64,000 nt of DNA from positions 28,561 through 92,560 of the forward strand of contig JAHBXY010000013.1 in NCBI GenBank assembly GCA_019636275.1, written 5' to 3'. The stretch comes from Planctomycetota bacterium. Its GTDB lineage: Bacteria > Planctomycetota > J058. The notes under the pieces were generated by a model. The model made no database searches. It was not told where the DNA came from and saw nothing but the letters and a program-made list of their open reading frames with translations. Each line of letters begins with the position of its first letter. Positions within the stretch are counted from its first letter, which is position 1. A program made the translations under genes and the position numbers. This document shows positions 20,871-29,778 of the stretch, one piece after another.

Positions 20871-20911
20871 TCCCAAGCGGCGGGGGGCGAGGTATCGCGG
20901 GGGACCGTCGT

Positions 20912-22327
20912 TCACACGATCGACATCGCGCTGGCATCACCCCCGTGGAGGGGGAGCCGGACGCGGAACACGCTGCCGCCGCCCGGGCGCGGCGCGTGCT
21001 CGGCCTCGCCGCCGAGCCCGCGGGCCACGGCCCGCACGAGGGGCAGGCCGAGGCCGGCCCCGTCGGGGCGGACGGCCGCGGCGTGGGCCCCGCGGGCGAA
21101 GCGCTCGAAGAGGAGGGGCCGCAGGTCGTCGGGGACGCCCGGGCCCCCGTCGGCCACCGAGAGCGTCACCCAGCCGGGCGCCTGGTCGACCTCGACCTCG
21201 ACCTCGATGGCGGTGCGGGCGGGGGCGTAGGCCACGGCGTTGTCGACGAGGTTGGCCACGGCCCGGGCGAGGGCGGTGCGGTCGGCGAGCACCGGAGCCG
21301 GGGCGCCGGCGCGGAGGCGCAGGTCGATCCCGCGCGCCTCGGCCGCCGGGGCGAAGAAGCCCACGACCTCGCCCGCGACCTCGACCAGGTCGGTCGGCGT
21401 CTGCGGCGCCGAGGGCGCGCCGCCCTCGTCGGCGCGGGCCAGGGCGAGGAGGCTGCGCACCATGCCCTCGAGCCGCCCGACGGCGGCCAGGGCCTCGTCG
21501 AGCGCCGGGGACGGCCCGGCGGCCTGCGCCTGCTCGAGGCGGGCGCGGACGACGGCCAGCGGCGTGCGCACCTCGTGGGCGACGTCGCCGGCGAAGGCGA
21601 GGTTGCGCTGCGCGGCCCGCTCGAGGCGCTCGAGCATGGCGTTGAGCGTCTCCGACAGGCGGTCCAGCTCGTCGCGTGTGCCGGTGGCCGGCAGGCGGCG
21701 CCCGCGCGGGCCGGCGCCGATCGTCCGCGCGGCGCGCTCGATCGCGTCGACCGGCGCGAGCGCCCGCCGGGCCATGAAGGCGCCGAGGACCGCGGCGACG
21801 CCGATCACGAGCGGGACCGCCAGGGCGCCGGCGCGCAGGAGCTGGGTCATCGCCAGGTCCTCGGGCTCGAGGCGCACGGCGAGGTCGACGCACACCGGCC
21901 CCGTCGGGGGGTCGAGGCGGTTGCGGTGGAGCCGCAGCCGGTGCGGGTCGTGGGGCAGCCGGATGGTCTTGCGCTCGCCGTCCGCGGGCAGGAGGTGCCA
22001 GCCCACGAGCGACCAGAACGCGGGCGCCGAGGTGGCCACGGGCGTCCCGTCGGGGCGCGTGACCCGGTAGTAGACGTCGTAGCCCCCGGCGGCCTCCTCG
22101 GCGGCCTCGGCCGTCAGCGCGGCCTCGAGCTGCGCCGGGTCGAGCGGCTCCGGCTCGAGCATGACCGCCACGTCGAGGAGCTCGTCGTGCAGGTTGCGGT
22201 CGGCCCCCGCGATGAGGACGCGGTCGACGTAGGCCAGGCCGGCCCCGCCGAGCCCGAGCAGGCTGGCCAGGACCAGCCCCGCGTTGAACAGCCCCAGGCG
22301 CGCGCCGATCGTGCGCGGCCAGCTCAC
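20912..22327 (-). CDS. Sensor histidine kinase with HAMP domain
   Basis: The 471-residue kinase has TM1 at about 14-37, an external region of about 125 residues, TM2 at about 163-187 and a HAMP linker. HisKA carries His251 in AGDVAHEVRTPLAVV. The ATPase domain has NLVDNAVAYAP, DGGPGVP and GAGLGLPL boxes. The external domain contains YDVYYRVTRPDGTPV, resembling sensor regions of EnvZ/QseC-like kinases. GTG 22327 overlaps the response regulator stop (GTGA). The stop overlaps an alternative sucA start in the same way, which may couple the two-component genes to central metabolism. Confidence 0.92.
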   Translation of the reverse strand: MSWPRTIGARLGLFNAGLVLASLLGLGGAGLAYVDRVLIAGADRNLHDELLDVAVMLEPEPLDPAQLEAALTAEAAEEAAGGYDVYYRVTRPDGTPVATSAPAFWSLVGWHLLPADGERKTIRLPHDPHRLRLHRNRLDPPTGPVCVDLAVRLEPEDLAMTQLLRAGALAVPLVIGVAAVLGAFMARRALAPVDAIERAARTIGAGPRGRRLPATGTRDELDRLSETLNAMLERLERAAQRNLAFAGDVAHEVRTPLAVVRARLEQAQAAGPSPALDEALAAVGRLEGMVRSLLALARADEGGAPSAPQTPTDLVEVAGEVVGFFAPAAEARGIDLRLRAGAPAPVLADRTALARAVANLVDNAVAYAPARTAIEVEVEVDQAPGWVTLSVADGGPGVPDDLRPLLFERFARGAHAAAVRPDGAGLGLPLVRAVARGLGGEAEHAPRPGGGSVFRVRLPLHGGDASAMSIV

Positions 22328-23001
22328 GGGGCGCGCTCGGCCAGGACGAAGCCCTGGCCGCGGACCGTGTGCAGGAGCCGCGGCCGCCCGCCCGCCTCGA
22401 GCTTTCGCCGCAGGTTCGAGATGTGCACGTCGAGGACGGCCGGGAAGGCGTCGAGCGAGGCGTCCCAGGCGGTGTCGAAGAGCATGGCGCGCGTGACCAG
22501 ACCGCCCTCGGCGCGCAGGAGCGCCTCGAGGATCGCGGTCTCCTTGGGCGTGAGGTCGAGGCGCTCGTCGCCCCGGCGGGCCACGCGCGTCTTCGGGTCG
22601 AAGCTCAGGTCGCCCACGGCCAGGCGCTCTGGGGCGGGGCGCGCGCCGCGGCGCGTGAGCGCGCGCAGCCGCGCCAGGAGCTCGACCGTGGCGAACGGCT
22701 TGACCAGGTAGTCGTCGGCGCCGAGGTCGAGGCCGCGCACGCGGTCGGCGACGCCGTCGCGCGCCGTGAGCAGGAGCACGGGCGCGGCGCAGCCGGCGCG
22801 GCGCGCCTCGCTCAGGACCGAGAAGCCGTCGCGCCCGGGCAGGTTCACGTCGAGGACGATCGCGTCGTAGGGCGCGCAGCGGACCCAGCGCAGGCCGTCG
22901 TCGCCGTTGGCCGCCTCGTCGACGGCCCAGCCGGCCGCGCGCAGGCGGTCGCCGAGCGCGTCGCGCAGGGGGCGGTCGTCCTCGACGAGCAGGAGGCGCA
23001 T
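22324..23001 (-). CDS. OmpR-family response regulator
   Basis: The 225-residue protein has a receiver domain with VEDD at 6-9, phospho-acceptor Asp51 in IVLDVNLPGRDG, TARDG and the Lys of VKPFA. The winged-helix domain (about 125-225) contains LTPKETAILEALL and VLDVHISNLRRKLE, ending in LLHTVRGQGFVL. It is coupled to the histidine kinase by a GTGA overlap. It starts two bases after the stop of the membrane methyltransferase-like gene, so the order methyltransferase, regulator, kinase is one operon. Confidence 0.93.
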   Translation of the reverse strand: MRLLLVEDDRPLRDALGDRLRAAGWAVDEAANGDDGLRWVRCAPYDAIVLDVNLPGRDGFSVLSEARRAGCAAPVLLLTARDGVADRVRGLDLGADDYLVKPFATVELLARLRALTRRGARPAPERLAVGDLSFDPKTRVARRGDERLDLTPKETAILEALLRAEGGLVTRAMLFDTAWDASLDAFPAVLDVHISNLRRKLEAGGRPRLLHTVRGQGFVLAERAP

Positions 23002-23003
23002 GC

Positions 23004-23780
23004 TCAGGATCCTGTACCCGCCCGCGCACCTTCGGCAAGGGAGGCGGCGTCGCGCGCGCGGCGGCGCGCCTTGCGCGCCAGGTCGTGCTCCGTCTTGAGG
23101 CCGTTGCCGAGCGCCCCGAGGGCGGCGCCGGCGGCCACGAGGACGGGCAGCGGCGCCCCGAGCGCCCGGGCCAGGTCGCTCGCCCCGCCGCGCACGACCG
23201 CGCCCGCGGGGGTCAGCGCCAGCGCCGCGAGGCCGGCGAGCGCCAGCGGGATCCCCAGGAGCAGGCGCCACTCGCGCCGCAGGACCTCGGCCCAGGGCTC
23301 GCGCTCGACCTCGGGCCCGAGCCGGGGCATGAGGAGCGGGAGCCAGCGGGGGACCGCGCGCAGGTAGGCCGCGCCCTGGGGCCCGTGCGCCGCCAGCAGC
23401 GCGCGCTCCTCGTGGCGGACGACGCGCGCGTAGACGAGCCACACGAGCGCCGTCGGCGCGAGCGCCCACGCGCCGAGGCCGGCCATCAGGCCGAGGCCCG
23501 CGACGACCAGGAGCGCCGCGAGGTAGAGCGGGTTGCGGACGCGCGCGTACGGCCCGCGCGCCACGAGGATCGTGACCTTCGCCCGCGAGACGCGCGCGCG
23601 CTTGCCCAGCCAGCGGATCGAGGCCAGCCGCAGCCCCGCGCCGGCCAGCGCCAGCGCGGCGCCCAGGGTGAGCGCGGCGAGGTCCGGCGGCGACGCCGCC
23701 AGGGCCGCCCAGACGAGGGGCGCCGCGGCGAGGACGAGCAGGGGCGCGCGGAACCGGAACGCGAGCGCGTCGAGCGCCAT
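23004..23780 (-). CDS. Isoprenylcysteine methyltransferase-like (ICMT/PEMT) membrane protein
   Basis: The 258-residue protein has four to six hydrophobic segments. The diagnostic stretch is ARGPYARVRNPLYLAALLV (residues about 75-93), typical of the ICMT/PEMT fold where Arg-Asn-Pro contacts S-adenosylmethionine, followed by RHEERALLAAHGPQGAAYLR with the conserved glutamates. Such bacterial proteins methylate lipids or small amphiphiles, and the substrate is unknown. The ATG at 23780 begins the first hydrophobic segment. An in-frame start at 23834 is possible. It leads the two-component operon, so its product may belong to the same membrane-stress response (inferred). Confidence 0.72.
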   Translation of the reverse strand: MALDALAFRFRAPLLVLAAAPLVWAALAASPPDLAALTLGAALALAGAGLRLASIRWLGKRARVSRAKVTILVARGPYARVRNPLYLAALLVVAGLGLMAGLGAWALAPTALVWLVYARVVRHEERALLAAHGPQGAAYLRAVPRWLPLLMPRLGPEVEREPWAEVLRREWRLLLGIPLALAGLAALALTPAGAVVRGGASDLARALGAPLPVLVAAGAALGALGNGLKTEHDLARKARRRARDAASLAEGARAGTGS

Positions 23781-23921
23781 GGGTGTGACCCTCCACCGCG
23801 GAGGGTCGCCGAGGGCACCTTCAGGTAGCCTCAAGGCGTCCCGGGGCCGTCTCCGCTGCAGCTCCGTGCCCCCCGACGGAGGAGGGCCGGGCGAGCCGCG
23901 ACCCTCGCCCCGGCGTCGCCC

Positions 23922-24938
23922 GTGGGCGAAGATGCCCCGGTGGACCCTGCCGCCCCGCCGCCTCCCGCCCCGCGCCGCTGGCGTCGGCGTCTCCTCATCG
24001 CGCTGGCCGCGGCGCTGCTCGCGCCGGCCGCGTTCTACGTGGTCGCGCAGGTGCGCCTACGCCACGTGCCCTGGAGCGTGCCCGCCGCCCTGCGCCCGCC
24101 GGCGGCGCCGCCGATCGACCCGGCCCGCGGCGGCCTCTGGGTGCGCTGGCTCGGCGTCACCGGCTACGAGGTCACCGACGGGCGCACCGTCGTGCTGCTC
24201 GACCCGACGCTGACGCGCCCGAGCGGCCACGAGCTCCTCCTGCCGCTCGTGAGCGACGAGGGGCTGGTCGCGGCGCACGTCGCGCGCGCCGACGCCGTCC
24301 TCGTCAACCACGCCCACCACGACCACGCCCTGGACGTGCCGACGGTCGCGCGCCGGACCGGGGCGACGGTGTTCGGCTCGCCCTCCACGCTCAACCTGTG
24401 TCGCTCGCGCGGCGTGCCCGAGGCCCAGCTCCGCGAGGCGAGGCCCGGCGATCGGCTGACGATCGGCACGTTCACGGTCGACGTGCGCTTCAGCCGCCAC
24501 TCGGACATCCTCGGCGTCGCGAACCCCATGGCCGGCGTCGTGGCGCCCGACGCCGGGCGGCTCTGGTTCTGGGACTTCAAGCAGGACGGCTGCCTCGTCT
24601 ACCGCCTGAGCGCCGGGGGCGCGACGCTCTGGTTCCACCCCACGACGACCTACGAGGACGGCGGCCTGGGCGGGCTGCCGGCGCAGTCGCTGATCCTGGG
24701 CGTGACCGGCGAGCCGCTCCTGCCCGACCGCGCGCGCGCGGTGCTCGGCGAGGCGCGCCCGCGGCGCGTCCTGCCGACGCACCACGACAACTTCCTCCAG
24801 CCGCTCGGCAAGGGCCTGGCCCTCATGCCCGACCTCGACCTCGACGCGGCGCTCGCGTCGATCGAGGCGGCCAGCCCGGGCGTGCCGGTGTGGCTGCTCG
24901 ACTTCGGGCAGACCGTCTGGCTGCCGCCGGATGAGTGA
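23922..24938 (+). CDS. Membrane-anchored MBL-fold metallo-hydrolase (NAPE-PLD/UlaG-like)
   Basis: The 338-residue protein has one membrane anchor at about 23-45 after a Pro-rich, basic N-terminus. The metallo-beta-lactamase fold follows. The metal motif HAHHDH at 130-135 is complete, with further ligands probably in FSRHSD and the late LPTHHDNF. GLWVRWLGVTGYEVTDG is the typical opening of the lactonase/phospholipase-D-like MBL group. The catalytic domain would face outward if the positive-inside rule holds. The substrate is unknown. It is convergent with the oligopeptidase gene, and a 287-bp palindrome lies between their ends. Confidence 0.83.
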   Translation: MGEDAPVDPAAPPPPAPRRWRRRLLIALAAALLAPAAFYVVAQVRLRHVPWSVPAALRPPAAPPIDPARGGLWVRWLGVTGYEVTDGRTVVLLDPTLTRPSGHELLLPLVSDEGLVAAHVARADAVLVNHAHHDHALDVPTVARRTGATVFGSPSTLNLCRSRGVPEAQLREARPGDRLTIGTFTVDVRFSRHSDILGVANPMAGVVAPDAGRLWFWDFKQDGCLVYRLSAGGATLWFHPTTTYEDGGLGGLPAQSLILGVTGEPLLPDRARAVLGEARPRRVLPTHHDNFLQPLGKGLALMPDLDLDAALASIEAASPGVPVWLLDFGQTVWLPPDE

Positions 24939-24961
24939 CCCCGTCGCGCTGTGGCCAGCAT

Positions 24962-25248
24962 GGTTCACCACAGAGGAGCAGAGGGAGCAGAGCCCTCACG
25001 ACCCGGCCCCTGGCCCGACTCGACGACGGACTCACCACGGAGGGCACCGGAGGACACGGAGAGAGACCACGACGGTCTCCGCCTCGAACTCCCGTCCAGT
25101 TCCTCCGTGTGTGCTCTCCGTGGTCGATCCGTGGGCGGGCGGAGAGCCGCACCCGCCCGGGATCCCTTCGGCACCAGCCCGGCATGCTCCAGAGGCCGAG
25201 CGACGCAGAGCCCCGCGCTCTGCTCCCGCTGCTCCTCTGTGGTGAACC
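24962..25248. repeat. 287-bp imperfect palindrome with 32-bp terminal arms
   Basis: The left arm 24962-24993 and right arm 25217-25248 are reverse complements at 31 of 32 positions (GGTTCACCACAGAGGAGCAG at the left end). Inside, a second imperfect inverted pair uses ACCACGGAG, GGACACGGAG-type words near 25035-25065 and 25110-25135. This CACAGAGGA / CACGGAGGA vocabulary is seen in scattered intergenic repeats of several phyla. It fills the gap between two convergent genes and holds no gene. Confidence 0.85.
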
Positions 25249-25251
25249 TCT

Positions 25252-27312
25252 TCAGGTCGCCGCGACGAGCCCCGACTGCCGCAGGAGCGCCTCCGGCGAC
25301 GGCTCGCGGCCGCGGAAGCGCACGAACAGCGTCATCAGGTCCTCGGACCCGCCCTGGCCGAGGATGTGCTCCTTGAAGTCGCGCCCGGCCTCGGCGGAGA
25401 AGATCCCCTCCTCCTCGAAGCGCGCGAAGGCGTCGGCCGCGAGCACCTCGGCCCACTTGTAGCTGTAGTAGCCCGCGGCGTAGCCGCCGGCGAAGATGTG
25501 GGAGAAGGCGTTCTCGAAGCGGTTCCAGGCCGGCGGGCGCAAGACGGCCACCTCGTCGCGCACGGCCTCGATCACGTCGTGCACGGTCCGGGACCCCGCC
25601 GGGTCGAACTCGGTGTGCAGCGTCAGGTCGAAGAGCGCGAACTCGAGCTGGCGGAGCATGTCGGCGCCGCTCTGGAAGTTCTTCGCCGCGAGCATGCGCT
25701 CGAGGAGCGGCCCCGGTAGCGGCGCGCCCGTGTCGACGTGCCCGGCGAGCAGGGCCAGGCTCTCGGGGTGCCACACCCAGTTCTCGTGGAACTGGCTGGG
25801 CAGCTCGACCCCGTCCCAGGGGACGCGGTTGATCCCCGAGACCTGCCGCAGGTCGACCTTCGTCAGCACGTGGTGCAGGGCGTGGCCGCACTCGTGGAAG
25901 AGCGTGCGCACCTCGTCGTGGCGCAGGAGCGAGGGGGTGCCGCCGAGCGGCGGGGCGAAGTTGCACACGAGGTAGGCGATCGGCCGCTGGAGGTCGCCCC
26001 CGCGCCGGCGCCGCTCGAGGCAATCGCCCATCCAGGCGCCCGGCTTCTTGCCGTCGCGCGCGAACAGGTCGAGGAACATGTGGCCGACCGGCTCGCCCTG
26101 CCCGTCGGTCACCTCGAGCGTGCGCGCGTCGGGGTGCCACGTCTCGAAGCGGCCGCTGACGTCGGCCAGCCGCACGCCGTAGAGGCGGCGCAGGACCTCG
26201 AACAGCCCCGAGAGCGCGCGCTCGAGCGGGAAGTACTGGCGCACCTCCTCGTCGGAGAAGCTGTAGCGCTCCTGGCGCAGGGCCTCGCGGTAGAAGGCGA
26301 AGTCCCAGGCCTCGAGGCGCTCGAGGCCGTCGCGGCGGCGGGCGAACTCGTCGAGCTCCGCCTTGTCGCGCCGGCCGAACGGGAGCGACTTCCGCGCCAG
26401 GTCGCGCAGGAACTCGAGCGCCTGCTCCGGGGACGGCGCCATCTTCGTCGCCAGCGACACCTCGGCGTAGTTCGCGTAGCCGAGCAGGCCGGCGAGCTCG
26501 CGCCTGAGCTCGAGGATCCGCGTCATGATCGGCCCGTTGTCCTGCTCGCCCTCCGTCGCGCGGGTGGTGAAGGCGCGGTAGAGGCGCTCGCGCAGGGGCC
26601 GGCTGGTGGCGTACTGCAGGAAGGGCTGCACCGACGGCGCGTGCAGCGTGAACGACCAGCGCCGCTCCGGCGCGGCCGGGTCGTCGTCGAGCGCCTGCTG
26701 CCGCGCCGCGGCCACCACGCGCTCGGGGAGCCCGGCGAGGTCGGCCGGATCCTCGACCACGAGCCGGTAGGCCCGCGTGACGTCGAGGACGTTGTCGGCG
26801 AAGCGCGCCTCGAGGCGCGACAGCTCGACCTTGATCTCGCGGAAGCGCGGCTTCTGCTCCGCCGGCAGGGCCACGCCGGCCAGGCGGAAGTCCCGCAGGA
26901 CCTCGTCGAGGACCTTCCTCTGCGCGGCCGAGAGGCCGTCCTCGTCGGCGCGCGCGCGCACGGCCTCGAAGGCGCGGAACAGCCGCTCGTCCTGGCCGAC
27001 CCTGGCCTCGTGCTCGGCGAGCAGCGGCTTGGTCGCCCGGTAGACCTCGCGCAGGGCGTCGGTGTTCATCGTCGAGTTCAGGTGCTCGACGGGGCCCCAG
27101 GCCCGCCCGAGCGCCTCCTGCGCCGCGTCGAGCGGCTCGACGAGCGACGCCCAGGTCGGGCGCCCGGGCGCGGCCACGAGCCGCTCGATCAGCGCCTCGA
27201 CCTCGGCGATCCGCGCCCGCACGGCGGGCTCGACGTGCTCGGGGCGGATCGCGGCGAAGCGCGGCGGGCCGGAGAGGTCCAGGAGGGGGTTGTCGGTCGC
27301 GGTGCTGCTCAT
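25252..27312 (-). CDS. M3 family oligopeptidase (oligopeptidase A-like)
   Basis: The 686-residue cytoplasmic zinc peptidase has its active site HECGH at 473-477 in LFHECGHALHH, with the distant Glu in the following helix. The PSQFHENWVW segment and the closing GGYAAGYYSYKWAEVLAADAF signature of M3 enzymes are present. The N-terminal half is the helical channel domain (from AIRPEHVEPAVRARIAEVEAL, typical of oligopeptidase A). It degrades short peptides, including cleaved signal peptides. The ATG overlaps the stop of the carboxylesterase gene as ATGA, so the two are coupled. The frame remains open upstream to 27822 but only as a shadow of the esterase. Confidence 0.93.
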   Translation of the reverse strand: MSSTATDNPLLDLSGPPRFAAIRPEHVEPAVRARIAEVEALIERLVAAPGRPTWASLVEPLDAAQEALGRAWGPVEHLNSTMNTDALREVYRATKPLLAEHEARVGQDERLFRAFEAVRARADEDGLSAAQRKVLDEVLRDFRLAGVALPAEQKPRFREIKVELSRLEARFADNVLDVTRAYRLVVEDPADLAGLPERVVAAARQQALDDDPAAPERRWSFTLHAPSVQPFLQYATSRPLRERLYRAFTTRATEGEQDNGPIMTRILELRRELAGLLGYANYAEVSLATKMAPSPEQALEFLRDLARKSLPFGRRDKAELDEFARRRDGLERLEAWDFAFYREALRQERYSFSDEEVRQYFPLERALSGLFEVLRRLYGVRLADVSGRFETWHPDARTLEVTDGQGEPVGHMFLDLFARDGKKPGAWMGDCLERRRRGGDLQRPIAYLVCNFAPPLGGTPSLLRHDEVRTLFHECGHALHHVLTKVDLRQVSGINRVPWDGVELPSQFHENWVWHPESLALLAGHVDTGAPLPGPLLERMLAAKNFQSGADMLRQLEFALFDLTLHTEFDPAGSRTVHDVIEAVRDEVAVLRPPAWNRFENAFSHIFAGGYAAGYYSYKWAEVLAADAFARFEEEGIFSAEAGRDFKEHILGQGGSEDLMTLFVRFRGREPSPEALLRQSGLVAAT

Positions 27313-28049
27313 GTCGTCGTCCCCGGATGCGCCGGCGCCACCAGGCCGCGCAGGAAGGTCTGCAGGCGGGCGAGCACGGCCGGCGGGATCTCGTGCCCGC
27401 CGCGGAACGCCACCCAATCGATGTCGACGCCGGCCGCGACCAGCGCGTCGCGCAGGCGCTCGGCCAGCTCGAACGGCAGGAGCGGGTCGACGACGCCGTG
27501 GCTCTGGAAGGCGCGCAGGCCGCGCCGCGCGGCCATGCGCGGGCGCCAGTCGTCCTCGCACAGGAGCGTGCCCGAGAGGAGCACCACCCCGCCCAGCGGC
27601 CGCTCGGTGTGCAGGGCCACGTCGCACGAAAGCATGGCGCCCTGCGAGAAGCCGCCCAGGACCACCTGCTCGGGCGCCGCGCCCAGCCGCCGCTCGAGGT
27701 CGTCGAGGAGCGAGAGCACGGCCTCGCGGGCGGCCGGCAGCCCCTCGGGGCGCTCCTTCGTCAGGTCGCGCGCGCGGCCGGTCATGATCGCCAGCTGCAG
27801 CCGCTCCATGTCGATGTGCCACCAGGCGCGCCCGCCGTGCATGCCCAGGCCGTCGAGCGTCAGGGGCGCCGCCGGGAACACGAACCGCACGTCGCGCGGG
27901 AGCCCCAGCGCCCGGCCGAGGGGGACCAGGTCCTCCCCTGGCGCGCCGAAGCCGTGCAGCAGCACGACGATCGGCCCGTCGCCGCCGCCCTTCCCGTCCG
28001 TTCCGCCCAGGATGCGGGCCGTGAGCCCGCCCAACCGCTCGCTGCGCAT
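27309..28049 (-). CDS. Carboxylesterase/phospholipase family serine hydrolase
   Basis: The 246-residue alpha/beta hydrolase belongs to the YpfH/phospholipase-carboxylesterase group. It has VVLLHGFGAPGEDLVPL at 28-44, elbow GFSQG with Ser135, Asp188 in HGVVDPLLPF and His219 in RGGHEIPP, a complete triad. Members cleave short acyl esters and lysophospholipids. It is followed by the M3 oligopeptidase with a four-base ATGA overlap. It is divergent from the HEAT/hydrolase gene at 28156, with about 106 bases between the two starts. Confidence 0.9.
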   Translation of the reverse strand: MRSERLGGLTARILGGTDGKGGGDGPIVVLLHGFGAPGEDLVPLGRALGLPRDVRFVFPAAPLTLDGLGMHGGRAWWHIDMERLQLAIMTGRARDLTKERPEGLPAAREAVLSLLDDLERRLGAAPEQVVLGGFSQGAMLSCDVALHTERPLGGVVLLSGTLLCEDDWRPRMAARRGLRAFQSHGVVDPLLPFELAERLRDALVAAGVDIDWVAFRGGHEIPPAVLARLQTFLRGLVAPAHPGTTT

Positions 28050-28115
28050 GGCCCCTCTTTTACCGTACCGGGACGCCGCGGCCCGGCGCCTGGCCATCCC
28101 CCTTCCCCCGTTTGG

Positions 28116-28121
28116 TACACT
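28116..28121 (+). promoter_or_regulatory. Possible -10 box
   Basis: TTTGGTACACTCC carries TACACT at 28116-28121, 34 bases before the ATG at 28156. The same context is found upstream of sucA at 20865-20870. A weak TGGCCA at 28091 lies 19 bases upstream. The call is based on similarity between the two sites and position. Confidence 0.35.
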
Positions 28122-28155
28122 CCCCCGCGATCTGGGCCGGGCCCGAGGAGCGAGC

Positions 28156-29778
28156 ATGAAGTACCGAGCCGCCGCCATCGCCGCCGTGGCGTCCGCCACG
28201 TGCCTGGGGATCACGCTCCCCTCCGCCGCGCAGGGGGAGGTCGGCGCCAAGGAGTTCAAGAAGGCGTTCGTCGAGACGCAGAACTCCTGGGAGCGCCGGG
28301 CGCTCGTCGAGCGCCTCGACCCGACCGACGACAAGTCGCTCGAGCTGCTGACCGAGTTCGTGCTCAACGAGCAGGACTGGTACATGCGCGAGGCGGCGAT
28401 CTCGGTCCTCGCCGGCGCCTACGACCCGGGGCTCATCCAGAAGCTCGAGCGCATGTGCGGCAGCCGCGGCAAGCCCATGATCATCGAAGGCATCTGCATG
28501 GCCTTCGGCAAGTCGGGCAACAAGGACCGCGTGCCCTTCCTGACCGAGCAGCTCTCGTCGAAGAAGTGGGTGGTCAAGCGCGCGGCCGCGATCGCCCTGG
28601 GCCACGTCCCCGACAAGCGCTCGATCACCCCGCTGATCAACGCCTGGAAGGGCGAGGACAAGTTCATGGTGTGGGTGCACATCCTCGAGTCGCTCGAGCG
28701 CATCACCCGCCAGAAGAACATGCCCAAGGCCAGCGACTGGGAGGCCTGGTGGAACACGGTCAAGGACACGTTCGAGCTCCCGACCGACGACCCCGACCAG
28801 CTCGACGAGGAGGAGCTCAAGTCGGGTGACCGCGTGCGCACGCGCGTCCGCGGCACCAACCTCGACTCGCGCCTGCGCGGCAACGGCCTGCCGCTGCTCG
28901 TCCTCCCCGACTACGGCCTCGAGAACGACTACCTGCAGACCTACCTGCGCAACCTCGAGGAGACCAACCGGATCCTCTACGTGAAGCTGCCCGGGTCGAG
29001 CGACTTCACCGACCCGCCGCTGCAGAACGCCCCCGGCCTGCCGGCGCCGTGGTACCCGATCGACCGCCTGGTCGAGGCGTTCGAGGAGCTGCACAAGGAG
29101 CTGGTCAAGGACGGCAAGATCGAGGACAAGCCGTTCGCGATCATGGCCCACGGCCTGACCTGCTGGATCGCCATGAAGTACGCGGCGACCCGCCCGCAGC
29201 GCGTGCGCAAGATGATCCTGATCGCGCCGACCTCGGGCAACAAGGCCTGGGGCGACGGGCGCGACCGCCTCGAGCGCCGCGGGCAGCAGATCCGCGACCT
29301 CGAGCTGGAGCACTTCGCGCAGTCGCTCCTCTACAACTCGCAGACGGGCAAGCACAACTACGAGGCGACCGGCCCCGACGACTCGGCGGCCCTGACGCGC
29401 AAGAGCTGGACCTGCCGCTTCTTCGACTTCCGTGACCTGGAGATCGGCCGCATCTTCGGCCCGATCGTCGAGAAGCAGGTCGGTCAGAACCAGCGCTCGG
29501 TCGGGCCCAAGGTCCTGCGCCCCATGGGCAGCGTGTTCATCCCCGACGACTTCTCGCTGTTCAAGCTCGACCGCGTGGCCACGCAGACGCTCGTCGTCGT
29601 CGGCGGGGCGCAGTCGTCGGTGTGGACCTCGCAGGAGGACGCCAACGCGATCGCCCGCCACTACGGCCAGGCCGGGCGCGTGGTCACGTTCCCCAACAGC
29701 GACCGCATGCCGTTCATCGAGGAGAACGACAAGTTCGTCGAGATCGTGCAGCGGTTCCTGGGCACCAGCCGCCGGTAG
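28156..29778 (+). CDS. Secreted HEAT-repeat plus alpha/beta-hydrolase-fold protein with altered nucleophile elbow
   Basis: The 540-residue protein has a signal peptide (about 1-26, PSAAQ). HEAT-like helices follow at 45-185 (WYMREAAISVLAGAYD, WVVKRAAAIALGHVPDKRS), then an alpha/beta-hydrolase fold from 235 to the end (PLLVLPDYG, IMAHGLTCWIAM, RKMILIAPTS, QTLVVVGG). The segment that should read G-H-S-x-G-G instead reads A-H-G-L-T-C at 331-336, so the expected nucleophile Ser is Gly333, with Thr335 two positions later. The window-edge gene at 61476 has the same domain pair and A-H-G-L-S. The protein may be a non-catalytic binding domain or use a shifted nucleophile. It is rich in Lys/Asp and probably periplasmic. 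A dispersed repeat follows its stop. Confidence 0.75.
   Translation: MKYRAAAIAAVASATCLGITLPSAAQGEVGAKEFKKAFVETQNSWERRALVERLDPTDDKSLELLTEFVLNEQDWYMREAAISVLAGAYDPGLIQKLERMCGSRGKPMIIEGICMAFGKSGNKDRVPFLTEQLSSKKWVVKRAAAIALGHVPDKRSITPLINAWKGEDKFMVWVHILESLERITRQKNMPKASDWEAWWNTVKDTFELPTDDPDQLDEEELKSGDRVRTRVRGTNLDSRLRGNGLPLLVLPDYGLENDYLQTYLRNLEETNRILYVKLPGSSDFTDPPLQNAPGLPAPWYPIDRLVEAFEELHKELVKDGKIEDKPFAIMAHGLTCWIAMKYAATRPQRVRKMILIAPTSGNKAWGDGRDRLERRGQQIRDLELEHFAQSLLYNSQTGKHNYEATGPDDSAALTRKSWTCRFFDFRDLEIGRIFGPIVEKQVGQNQRSVGPKVLRPMGSVFIPDDFSLFKLDRVATQTLVVVGGAQSSVWTSQEDANAIARHYGQAGRVVTFPNSDRMPFIEENDKFVEIVQRFLGTSRR

Noticed and set aside
25738..28155. Rightward frame continuous with the gene at 28156, which would give a 1346-residue protein
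   Set aside because: The upstream 800 codons are antisense to the M3 peptidase and esterase, with His/Arg/Gly-rich low-quality translation; the signal peptide at 28156 marks the true start.
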